From CAZSNT01 sp964607765 (GTDB lineage: Bacteria > Verrucomicrobiota > Lentisphaeria > Oligosphaerales > JABHEG01): a DNA stretch of 22,205 nt. The first letter of the stretch is position 1; every line of letters starts with the position of its first letter. Below the pieces are notes generated by a model, which was not told the origin of the DNA, ran no database searches, and was given only the letters and a program-made list of their open reading frames with translations. The stretch spans positions 1 to 22,205 of the forward strand of contig CAZSNT010000165.1 of the NCBI GenBank assembly GCA_964607765.1, given 5' to 3'. Both the position numbers and the translations under genes were made by a program. Positions 1 through 7,202 of this stretch are shown here, piece after piece.

Positions 1-43
1 CGCGTCAAACTCAAGAGGCTTTATCCAACAGTACATATGTGAC

Positions 44-1159
44 ATGACACTAGTGTTGTCGCTTACACATCGGTGCAACCTGCGTTGTCGTTACTGCTAT
101 GCAGGGGAGCTGAGCAGCCGCGATCTGCCGTTGGCGTACGGGCAGCGGGCAATCGACCGCGCTCTGGCGCTCGTGGGGGATGGTGGTGAACTGAACCTGG
201 GCTTTTTCGGGGGGGAGCCGGCTTTGTGCGCGGACACCGGCAGCGCCCTTCTGGCGTACGCCCGGGGCAGGTGTGCAGATGCAGGTATTCGTCTCGCATG
301 TTCCGTCACGACCAACGGCACGGTTCAGTCCGAACAGGCGTGGGCGCTGTTCGAGCAGCCCGAGGTCAGCATCGCTGTCAGCTGCGACGGTCTACCTGCC
401 ACTCATGACCGGCACCGTGTGGACACCTGCGGTCGCGGCAGTTCGGCTACTGTGGTGCGGTTCATCCGCGCGCTGGTGGACGCCGGGCGACCCGTAAGTG
501 TAGCCATGGTTGTGCGTCCCGATACGGCTCAGGAGCTTGCCGACGGGATTCGGTTCCTTTACGGCCACGGTGTTCGCGATTTCGTGCCGACGCTCGATCT
601 GTGGGCGCGCTGGTCGAGCGCAGAGATCGATGGGCTCGAGGAGGCAGTCAATCAGGCCGGGATACTGTGGCGTCGCTGGCTGCCGGAGGCGCACGTCAGT
701 TGGTTTGACGAGAAGTTGCTGTCCGTGTCGCGACTGCCGTGTCGCGAGTGTGCTCGCTGTGCCTTTGGCAACGGTGAGGTGGCGGTGGCACCGTCCGGCT
801 CGCTCTATCCCTGCGAACGCCTGATTGCCGATGACAGGCCCGGCAATCCGCACTGCCTGCCCGGGCACGTAACCGACGGCGGCCCGCTTCGATTCGCCCC
901 CCCTCCGGCAGTCCGGAAGCCAGCGTGTACCAACTGTGCCATCGCGGACCACTGCAACACCTACTGCCGCTGCGCGAACCTGGTACGCACAGGGGAGTCA
1001 CAGATCCCGGACGCATTGCTGTGCCGTTGGAACAAGGCGTGTTTGGCTGTGCTAGCCGGTCTTGACACTCGGCATGCTTCTGCCGGCTCGATTTGTCAGA
1101 GGTCGTCACATGAAACAGGAGGGCAACAGGATGAACACAGAACTGCAGTCCGGCTCTGA
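44..1159 (+). CDS. Radical SAM/SPASM domain protein, probable peptide-modifying enzyme
   Basis: The 371-residue product carries the radical SAM CxxxCxxC motif at Cys11, Cys15 and Cys18 (HRCNLRCRYCYAGE), which binds the SAM-cleaving 4Fe-4S cluster. It also has FFGGEP at 54-59, a TTNG strand near 89-92 and SCDG near 113-116. The C-terminal half has a SPASM-type cysteine set: Cys233, 236 and 239, Cys257, and Cys295, 298, 304, 308, 310, 327 and 333, likely ligating auxiliary clusters. Enzymes of this class commonly install thioether or C-C crosslinks on ribosomal peptides. It does not look like an anaerobic sulfatase maturase, because the typical flanking motifs differ. ATG 44 has no good Shine-Dalgarno site and the frame stays open to base 2, so the true start may lie upstream of the window. 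The 3' end overlaps the next gene by 29 bp. The general class is secure; the substrate is unknown. Confidence 0.85.
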   Translation: MTLVLSLTHRCNLRCRYCYAGELSSRDLPLAYGQRAIDRALALVGDGGELNLGFFGGEPALCADTGSALLAYARGRCADAGIRLACSVTTNGTVQSEQAWALFEQPEVSIAVSCDGLPATHDRHRVDTCGRGSSATVVRFIRALVDAGRPVSVAMVVRPDTAQELADGIRFLYGHGVRDFVPTLDLWARWSSAEIDGLEEAVNQAGILWRRWLPEAHVSWFDEKLLSVSRLPCRECARCAFGNGEVAVAPSGSLYPCERLIADDRPGNPHCLPGHVTDGGPLRFAPPPAVRKPACTNCAIADHCNTYCRCANLVRTGESQIPDALLCRWNKACLAVLAGLDTRHASAGSICQRSSHETGGQQDEHRTAVRL

Positions 1160-1412
1160 GCCCGTGGTGGATCTGATGGGGAGTTGTGAACCGGAACGCG
1201 CCGTTCCCTCGTGGCTTGATCGCTTGGGCACGGGCACGATCCTGGTGGCGTCGTGCGCTACTGGGCTCGCACTCTTGGGGGGCACGTGTGCGCCTTGCAT
1301 GGGAGCGACGCGGTCGGCACGGCTCGAGTGGGAGAGGCGGCAGGACATTCTGGATGGGGCCGCGTCGCGGGAAGCGCCGGGCGAGAAGTCACAGACGGAG
1401 CAACAGCGATGA
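1131..1412 (+). CDS. Small single-span Cys-containing protein (93 aa), possible substrate or partner of the radical SAM enzyme
   Basis: ATG 1131 was chosen because AGGAGGG (1117-1123) lies 7 nt upstream; upstream in-frame starts lie inside the radical SAM gene and lack such a site. The product has a polar N-terminal part (1-32) with Cys19, a hydrophobic segment at about 35-57 rich in Gly, Ala and Cys (Cys42, Cys53, Cys56; the last two as CAPC), then a charged tail with an Arg/Glu-rich stretch. It overlaps the radical SAM gene by 29 bp, and its TGA overlaps the next ATG as ATGA, so all three genes are probably translationally coupled. I recognise no family. It could be a modified peptide precursor, with the leader being residues 1-32, or a small membrane accessory of the signal peptidase. 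That the gene is real rests on the strong ribosome binding site and tight packing. Confidence 0.7.
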   Translation: MNTELQSGSEPVVDLMGSCEPERAVPSWLDRLGTGTILVASCATGLALLGGTCAPCMGATRSARLEWERRQDILDGAASREAPGEKSQTEQQR

Positions 1413-2068
1413 CGACTTGTGGCGCGGGGGCCGAGGGCGCGAGGGCCATGCCCCCGTCAGCAGTGTCCCGGGATACGTCTTCCGGTCCTGGCTCTTCCTC
1501 GGATCAGAAGGGGGTACGCTCATGGTGGCGGAACCGGCGAGCGTGCCTGCGCCGGCTCGAGCACTTCTTTGCCGGGCTGGGAGTGTTTTTCCTGACCTAT
1601 TTCGCTTTTTTCAATGTGTCGCGCGTTGCCAGCCCCTCGATGGCGCCGACTTTGCGCGGCACAAACGTGACCAACGGGGATGTCGTCCTTGCCGAGAAGG
1701 TGACCTACCGATTCCGAGAGCCTCGACGCTGGGAGATTGTTGCGTTCCTGAACATACATGGGAACCAGGTGATGAAGCGCGTCGTTGGTTTCCCTGGGGA
1801 GGAGATCGCCTGCCGAGATGGACGTGTGGTAATCAACGACCGGGCCCTGGACCCGCCACCGAGTCTCGCACACCTCCGTTACATGGCTGCTGCCCACCTC
1901 TCCGCGGACCGCTGCAAGATGGTGCGTGGCGGGTACTTCGTGCTCGGCGACAACATACGCGACTCCTACGACAGCCGGTTTGAAGGGCCTGTGCCTGCCG
2001 AGAGCGTCACCGGGCGTGCGTGGGCCATCCTGTGGCCGCCCCGCCGGATGCGCCTGCTGGTGCCCTGA
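1409..2068 (+). CDS. lepB: Signal peptidase I (S26 family)
   Basis: This 219-residue protein cleaves signal peptides from exported proteins at the outer face of the cytoplasmic membrane. An unusually long Ser/Gly-rich cytosolic N-terminus (1-50) precedes one membrane span at about 53-71. The catalytic serine is Ser77 in SPSMAPTL and the general base is Lys123 in MKRVVGFPGE. The conserved box GDNIRDSYDSR (180-190) is complete, so the enzyme should be active. ATG 1409 is preceded by GGAG (1397-1400) and overlaps the stop of the preceding small gene (ATGA), which supports this start over further upstream codons. Lying directly behind a radical SAM enzyme and a small membrane peptide, it may be a dedicated peptidase for that system rather than, or as well as, the housekeeping one. 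Confidence 0.93.
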   Translation: MTTCGAGAEGARAMPPSAVSRDTSSGPGSSSDQKGVRSWWRNRRACLRRLEHFFAGLGVFFLTYFAFFNVSRVASPSMAPTLRGTNVTNGDVVLAEKVTYRFREPRRWEIVAFLNIHGNQVMKRVVGFPGEEIACRDGRVVINDRALDPPPSLAHLRYMAAAHLSADRCKMVRGGYFVLGDNIRDSYDSRFEGPVPAESVTGRAWAILWPPRRMRLLVP

Positions 2069-2163
2069 TGCCTCATCTGCGCCGAGACATGCTGTCGGTG
2101 GAGCTGCCTTCTGCCTGTTGCTGTTCGTCGATGTGCAGCAGGCTTCCCGCCGTCGCTGTGCTG

Positions 2164-2673
2164 CTATCCGGTGGCGGGGGTGTAGGTGATTGAGATGTCA
2201 GAGACCTGCTCGCTGCCGCGGTGCTTTTTCTCCGACTTCTGCGGGCCTTTGGTGATAAGCAGGCCTTTGGCGGGGGTGAGGACGGTGGTCCTGTTGGACT
2301 CGGCAAACTCGATGCGGAGGTGGTAATCGCCGTCCGGCACGAGTGCGCCGCTCGCGCTTCTGCAGTCCCACGTGACGGTCCGTTCGGCGTGACTGCGCAA
2401 CGTGGCTCCCGTAGTGGCATGAGTCGTGTTCCTGCTCGAATCTGCAGACCATCCCTTGAGTCGCTTTGCCTGCTTGCGGCCGTAGATGGCAAGCGTACGG
2501 ACGAACTCGCCTCGAGCATTGGTCACCCACACAGCCAGCACGTGTTTGGGCGCGTATTTCCCTGACGTACGCTTGGTCTGGAAGGAGAGTTGGACCGTGC
2601 CTGCGGTCTGTGCCAACGCCCCGGCACTGACTGCGGCAGAGACGAGGACGGCTAGTCTGCAGCGGGAGTTCAT
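2164..2673 (-). CDS. Exported DUF2271-family protein
   Basis: The product is 169 residues. ATG 2673 is preceded on the minus strand by a very strong site, AGGAGGAGGA (complement of 2678-2687), which decides against the in-frame codon 21 bp further up. Residues 1-22 form a signal peptide ending ALAQ. The rest is beta-rich and resembles the DUF2271 family of predicted periplasmic proteins: a QLSFQTKRTSGKYAPKHV strand, then AVWV, then FVRTLAIYGRK, a central TTGATLRSH, a TVTWDCRSASGALVPDG segment and a DYHLRIEFAES strand. Such proteins are often found with PepSY or flavin-linked membrane proteins, but none is seen here. The gene converges on lepB (95 bp between stops) and diverges from the sulfatase fusion, so it is probably monocistronic. 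The molecular function is unknown. Confidence 0.8.
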   Translation of the reverse strand: MNSRCRLAVLVSAAVSAGALAQTAGTVQLSFQTKRTSGKYAPKHVLAVWVTNARGEFVRTLAIYGRKQAKRLKGWSADSSRNTTHATTGATLRSHAERTVTWDCRSASGALVPDGDYHLRIEFAESNRTTVLTPAKGLLITKGPQKSEKKHRGSEQVSDISITYTPATG

Positions 2674-2776
2674 GTGTTCCTCCTCCTCTTGCACCTTCTG
2701 TGCATGCTTTTGAAGGTCCGTGCCATTTCACCATGACCAACCGCAGCCTACATTTCAACCCACACTGTCACGATCG

Positions 2777-2796
2777 CGCGGATGTCATTGTCCGCG
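2777..2796. promoter_or_regulatory. Short inverted repeat in the leader of the sulfatase fusion
   Basis: CGCGGA (2777-2782) and TCCGCG (2791-2796) are perfect inverted arms around an 8-nt loop. They lie 14 bp before the Shine-Dalgarno of the fusion gene, in the 148-bp divergent spacer shared with the DUF2271 gene. It could be an operator or an mRNA hairpin. In GC-rich DNA a 6-bp arm pair can arise by chance, so this is a weak call. Confidence 0.25.
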
Positions 2797-2821
2797 ACCC
2801 CTCAGACGATGGAGGAGACAT

Positions 2822-5800
2822 ATGAGACACCGAATGACAACGACACTGCTCGGGGCGTGCGTGCTGACGTGCGCGATGGCAGGTGTATGTCGCGCGCAGC
2901 AGGCCGACCGCCCCAATATCGTGTTCATCTTCATCGATGACATGGGGTACGGTGACATCGGCCCGTTCGGAAACACGGTGAACAAGACGCCGCACCTGGA
3001 TCGGATGGCGAGAGAGGGGCTCGTGCTACGCCAGTTCTACGTGTCGAACACGGCCTGCACCCCGTCGCGGGCCGCGCTGATGACCGGGACGTATGCGGCT
3101 CGGATCGGCATGGACGGGCGCGTCTGTTTCCCGGGCGAGAGTCGGGGGCTCAACCCGGCCGAGATCACGATTGCGGAGATGCTCAAGGCCAAGGGCTACG
3201 TCACCGGCTGCTTCGGCAAGTGGCATCTTGGCGATCAGCCTGCTTTCCTGCCGTTGAACCAGGGCTTTGACGAGTACTTCGGGATTCCGTACTCGAACGA
3301 CATGTGGCCGGGCAACCGGCGCGGCAACCCCATCACCAAAGGCGGGGCCTACACGCCGCTGCCGGTGGTGCGGCAGGAGAAAGCGGTGGCGTACGTGAGC
3401 GATCCGGCAGACCAGTCGCTGCTCTGCGTGGCCTTTACCGACGAAGCGGTCACGTTCATACGCAAGCACAAGGCCCAGCCGTTCTTCCTCTACGTTCCCC
3501 ACGCTTACGTCCACAGTCCGCGCTATGCCCGGCCCGGGATTTTGACCAAGGCGGAAGGCGATGTGCGTCGCGCGAATGTGGAGGAGGTCGATACCAGTGT
3601 GGGGCGCATTCTGGATACGCTGCGCGAGTTGGGGATTGACCGGAAAACGCTTGTCATCTTCACATCCGACAATGGCGGGGCAGGGGGGAGCATGGGGCCG
3701 CTGCGCGGGAACAAGGGCGGCCCGAAGTACGAGGGGCACATGCGCGAGCCGACCGTGGCATGGTGGCCGGGCACGATCGCAGCCGGCAGCGTCAGTGATG
3801 AGATTGCCACGACGACCGACATCCTACCGTCCCTGGCGGAACTCGTCGGTGCCGAACTCGCCACCGACCGCGTGATCGACGGCAAGGACGCGCTCGACGT
3901 GCTGCTCGGGAGACCGGGGGCGAAGTCTCCGCATGAGATCCTGTATTACGAGGCGGACGGCATTCGGCGTGGCAACTGGAAGTTGGTGCGGGTCAGGAAC
4001 AAGCTCGAGCTCTACGATCTGGACACTGACATCGGCGAGACGAAGAGCCTGGCCAAGGAGCGCCCCGACATCGTGAAGGACCTCGTCGGGCTCTTGGACA
4101 AGCACGCTGCGGACCTCGCAAAGGACGTGCGGCCGCCGGCGTTCGTCGAGAACGCGAAACCCATCATTTCCGAGCCGGGTGAGCTGCCGCGACTTCGGGA
4201 ACTGATGGGGTTGGGTGATCTGAGAGCGGCGGACTTTCCGCCCATGCCTCCGCCGAAGGAGAGTGGGATTAAGAGTGGGACGAAGAGTGGGACGAAGAGT
4301 GGGATGGAGAGTGGGAAGAGTGGGATGAAGAGCGGGATTAAGAGTGGGATTGAGAGTGGGACGAAGAGTGGGATGGAGAGTGGGAAGAGTGGGATGAAGA
4401 GCGGGATTAAGAGTGGGATGAAGAGTGGGAGGAGTGGGATGAGGAGTGGCTATGAGCCTGAGCCGGACGAGATTCTCGTAGCCGATTTCGAAGGCGACAG
4501 CTATGGCGACTGGCAGGTGGAAGGCGAGGCGTTCGGCACGCGTCCAGGCGTCGCGAACGTGAAGCCGCGCAATCGGGTCACGGGGCACGAGGGCAGGGGA
4601 CTGGTCAACAGTTTCCTTCCCAACGACAGACCGACCGGCACACTCACGTCGCCCGCGTTTGTCATCGCGCGGAAGCACCTGTGTTTCCTGGCGGGCGGCG
4701 GCGCGCATCGGGGCAAGACCTGCATGAACTTGCTTGTTGATGACAGCCCCGTCCGCACGGCTGTGGGTTCGGCCACCAAGGACCAGGGGCGCGAGGTCAT
4801 GCGCTGGGTGTCCTGGGACGTTGCGGAGTTCGCAGGCAAGAAGGCAGTACTTCAGATCGTGGACGCGCACAGCGGCGGCTGGGGCCACATCAACATTGAT
4901 CACATTGTGCAGCGCAACGGGCCGCTCTCCGGTGCGTCTGCGGCCGTTCCTGCAGCGGCGGCGACGGAGCCGGCGGATCCGTCCGCGCCGCGCACCCGCG
5001 AGATCGAGCTCACCGGGAAGCTGCTGCTGGTGCCGATCCGGCCGCGGCGGGACCCCGGCGCGAAAACTGCGAACCGCGGCAACGGCTTGTCGGTCACCGT
5101 GGACGGCGTGCTCGTGCACAACGTCGGCTTGATCCTGGCGAGCAAGCCGGAGCAGATCGAATTCTGGGCGTACCTGGACATGAGTGAGTATGTCGGCAAG
5201 GCGGCGAAGCTGGAGGTACGCGGCCCGTTGACGGGCGATGCACTGGCGTTGTTCGAGAGCGCGGATGAGGAGCGGTATCTGAAGCCGCTTTACACCGAGG
5301 TCGGGCGGCCGCAGTTCCATTTCAGCCAGAAACAGGGATGGAACAACGACGTGAACGGCATGGTGTACCACGACGGGCTCTACCACCTGTCCTGGCAGTG
5401 CAACCCGGTGGGGCGGCACTGGAACAACATGTACTGGGGGCACGCTGTGAGCCGCGACTTGGTGCATTGGGAGGAGTGGCCGCGGATTCTCCGCAGCGGC
5501 GGCGGCCGTACCCAGGAAGGCAAGATCAGCGGCAACGTCCATCCGTCCATGGCGATCCGGCAGTGTTTCTCCGGCAGCGCCTGCGTCGACATCAACAACA
5601 CGCTTGGCAAGCAGACGGGCGCCACCACGACGCTGCTTGCGTGTTTCACGGACACCGGCTCGGGGATGCCAGGCGGGCCGGGCGAGGTCTTCTCCTACTC
5701 CACCGACGGCGGGCGCAGTTACACGTACATGAAGGAGGTCAACCCGCTGATCTCCCACGAGGGCCGGGATCCGAAGCTGTTCTGGCACGAACCGACGAAG

Positions 5801-6748
5801 AACTGGTGTATCGTCACGTACGAGGCGGGGAAGAAGGTCGCCGGCAAGGGCATTGTCGGGGGCAAGATGGCGTTTTATTCCAGTCCGGACCTGAAGACAT
5901 GGACGTTCAACAGCTTTTCGGACGCGGTCTACCACGAGTGTCCGGAGTTCGTGCAACTGCCGGTCGATCCGCCTTCGCCCGGAAGTTCCGGCGCGACAAG
6001 TGGCGACGAAGGCAACTTGAAGTGGCTGCTCTTCGACGCCACGCCCAAGTACCAGATCGGCACGTTCGACGGCAAGACATTCAAGGCCGAGTTCGAGGGC
6101 ACACGACAGACCATCGGCGGCAGCTTGAAAGCCGCTCAGTGCTTTAGCAATGCTCCGGCCGGCCGGGCGATCTGCATGGTCTGGGCCCGGGTCAGCCCCA
6201 AGGATCCGCGGGCGCCCTACAACCAGGGCTTCACGCTGCCGCTCGAGCTGTCGCTCCGGACCGCGGCCGACGGTGTCCGTTGCTACGCCAATCCGGTGAA
6301 GGAGTTGGCGGGCCTGCGGTTGGCGCAGGTCGCGTCCGTCGAGAACAAGCCGGTGGCCGATCAGGTCAGTGTACCCCTGAAACAGCCGGAGACGCTGCTG
6401 GAGATTGCGGTGACGCTTCGGGTTGACCCGGAGAATCCCCCGAAGCGGATCGCTCTCCAGGTCGGCGAGAACTCGGTCCCTTACGATGTCGCCACGAAGA
6501 CATTCCCGGATGCCCGACTCACCTCGTTCGACAAAGACGACGGCAAGCTCGACCTACGCGTGTTCGCGGACAACGCCACGGTGGAGGTCTTCGGGGAAAA
6601 CGGCGCCGTCTACTATCTCCAGCCGCGGCGCGTTCAGGGCGAGTCGGTTTCCGAATTGGCCGTCAAGGTCGAAGGCGGCAGCGCCCGGATCGAGAGCTTG
6701 AGAGCTTACCGCCTCAAGTCCATCTGGCAGGCGTCGGGGACACCGTAG
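2822..6748 (+). CDS. Exported sulfatase + GH32 beta-fructosidase fusion
   Basis: ATG 2822 follows GGAGGAG (2811-2817). The 1308-residue product begins with a signal peptide (about 1-25). A type I sulfatase domain spans roughly 29-445: metal-binding Asp39/Asp40 (FIDDMGYGD), the CTPSR motif at 79-83 whose Cys79 must become formylglycine, GKWHLG at 132-137, and SDNGG at 282-286. Residues 481-543 are a Gly/Lys/Ser repeat linker. A beta-sandwich module (about 549-697) and a second beta-rich segment (726-825) lead into a GH32 catalytic domain: WNNDVNG with nucleophile candidate Asp843, GRDPK with Asp983, and HECPEF with acid/base candidate Glu1039. The C-terminal beta-sandwich runs from about 1150. 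Both catalytic sets look complete. GH32 enzymes cleave fructans or sucrose, so a sulfated or decorated fructose polymer is a reasonable but unproven substrate. The two halves are normally separate proteins. Confidence 0.92.
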   Translation: MRHRMTTTLLGACVLTCAMAGVCRAQQADRPNIVFIFIDDMGYGDIGPFGNTVNKTPHLDRMAREGLVLRQFYVSNTACTPSRAALMTGTYAARIGMDGRVCFPGESRGLNPAEITIAEMLKAKGYVTGCFGKWHLGDQPAFLPLNQGFDEYFGIPYSNDMWPGNRRGNPITKGGAYTPLPVVRQEKAVAYVSDPADQSLLCVAFTDEAVTFIRKHKAQPFFLYVPHAYVHSPRYARPGILTKAEGDVRRANVEEVDTSVGRILDTLRELGIDRKTLVIFTSDNGGAGGSMGPLRGNKGGPKYEGHMREPTVAWWPGTIAAGSVSDEIATTTDILPSLAELVGAELATDRVIDGKDALDVLLGRPGAKSPHEILYYEADGIRRGNWKLVRVRNKLELYDLDTDIGETKSLAKERPDIVKDLVGLLDKHAADLAKDVRPPAFVENAKPIISEPGELPRLRELMGLGDLRAADFPPMPPPKESGIKSGTKSGTKSGMESGKSGMKSGIKSGIESGTKSGMESGKSGMKSGIKSGMKSGRSGMRSGYEPEPDEILVADFEGDSYGDWQVEGEAFGTRPGVANVKPRNRVTGHEGRGLVNSFLPNDRPTGTLTSPAFVIARKHLCFLAGGGAHRGKTCMNLLVDDSPVRTAVGSATKDQGREVMRWVSWDVAEFAGKKAVLQIVDAHSGGWGHINIDHIVQRNGPLSGASAAVPAAAATEPADPSAPRTREIELTGKLLLVPIRPRRDPGAKTANRGNGLSVTVDGVLVHNVGLILASKPEQIEFWAYLDMSEYVGKAAKLEVRGPLTGDALALFESADEERYLKPLYTEVGRPQFHFSQKQGWNNDVNGMVYHDGLYHLSWQCNPVGRHWNNMYWGHAVSRDLVHWEEWPRILRSGGGRTQEGKISGNVHPSMAIRQCFSGSACVDINNTLGKQTGATTTLLACFTDTGSGMPGGPGEVFSYSTDGGRSYTYMKEVNPLISHEGRDPKLFWHEPTKNWCIVTYEAGKKVAGKGIVGGKMAFYSSPDLKTWTFNSFSDAVYHECPEFVQLPVDPPSPGSSGATSGDEGNLKWLLFDATPKYQIGTFDGKTFKAEFEGTRQTIGGSLKAAQCFSNAPAGRAICMVWARVSPKDPRAPYNQGFTLPLELSLRTAADGVRCYANPVKELAGLRLAQVASVENKPVADQVSVPLKQPETLLEIAVTLRVDPENPPKRIALQVGENSVPYDVATKTFPDARLTSFDKDDGKLDLRVFADNATVEVFGENGAVYYLQPRRVQGESVSELAVKVEGGSARIESLRAYRLKSIWQASGTP
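4265..4447 (+). repeat. In-frame 12-bp tandem repeat array encoding the SG(I/T/M)K linker
   Basis: The array has about fifteen head-to-tail units of GGGATNAAGAGY (variants GGGACGAAGAGT, GGGATGGAGAGT) plus 9-bp units GGGAAGAGT or GGGAGGAGT. Every unit is a multiple of 3, so the frame stays open and encodes Gly-X-Lys/Glu-Ser repeats (residues about 481-543 of the fusion). A higher-order 69-bp period is visible: 4289-4345 is repeated exactly at 4358-4414, and the 12 bases after each copy differ slightly. The same 12-bp motif, non-coding, recurs at 20401-20452. Confidence 0.95.
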
Positions 6749-6752
6749 GCAA

Positions 6753-7190
6753 GCCTGACGGCGGTGTGAACAGGTCTTCCTCAATCTCGGTGCAGACGTG
6801 GTGGATTGCCGCTTCCGTCACGGACCTCTGCACGACGGGGGTCAGCAGACTGTCGGTCAGGATTTTCAGGCATAGGGCGTCGACGGAATCGATCACCCGC
6901 TCCGACTCCCCCCGGTCCAGGATCCGGAAAAGCTCCCGGAGTCCGGCGCGTACTGCCTCTCCGTTGCGGATCTCCCAGACTGGTCGTTCGCGCAGGAGTA
7001 TGCCCGCGTCTCTGAAAAGCCGGAGCCGGTCCGGGGGTAGGCGAAAGACACTTCATCCCGCTCACCGTCCGGCCCGTAGTGGATCGGTTTGCCGGGGAAC
7101 TGACTCAGAACATGCGGTGCGTTGATTCGCCACGCCTTTCCGCGTGTTCTGGCGGGGACAGTTGTTCTTTGCAGAGGCAGTGGCGGCCGC
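6753..7190 (-). pseudogene. Decayed AraC-type regulator fragment (sensor and linker part only)
   Basis: This 450-bp stretch between two genes has no intact gene, but the minus strand holds protein-like sequence in two frames. Frame one (about 7190 to 7038) reads WRINAPHVLSQFPGKPIHYG followed by DGERDEVSFAYP. Frame two (7032 to 6753) continues PDRLRLFRDAGILLRERP, then RAGLRELFRILDRGESERV and DALCLKILTDSLL. One extra base in the G run at 7033-7037 would join them. The pattern resembles the cupin-like sensor and helical linker of AraC/XylS regulators. The DNA-binding helix-turn-helix domain is missing: homology-like sequence stops about 5 bp from the end of the sulfatase fusion gene. The N-terminus abuts the kinase stop codon. 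I read it as a remnant trimmed at both ends and frameshifted. The family assignment is by eye only. Confidence 0.45.
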
Positions 7191-7202
7191 CGGTGCTGGA
7201 GG

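Noticed and set aside
44..1159. Radical SAM gene as the sulfatase-activating enzyme (anSME)
   Set aside because: Tempting because the Cys-type sulfatase nearby needs formylglycine, but the flanking motifs (CYAGE, FFGGEP, SCDG) and the small-peptide/signal-peptidase context fit peptide maturases better.
2069..2163. Terminator between the convergent lepB and DUF2271 genes
   Set aside because: No stable stem followed by a T run is visible on either strand.
4265..4447. CRISPR array
   Set aside because: Units are 9-12 bp with no spacers and keep an open reading frame.
3824..5956. 710-codon open frame on the minus strand
   Set aside because: It is antisense to the sulfatase-GH32 gene, whose motifs are unmistakable; the antisense translation is low-complexity His/Pro/Arg/Leu text, including the reverse of the linker repeat.
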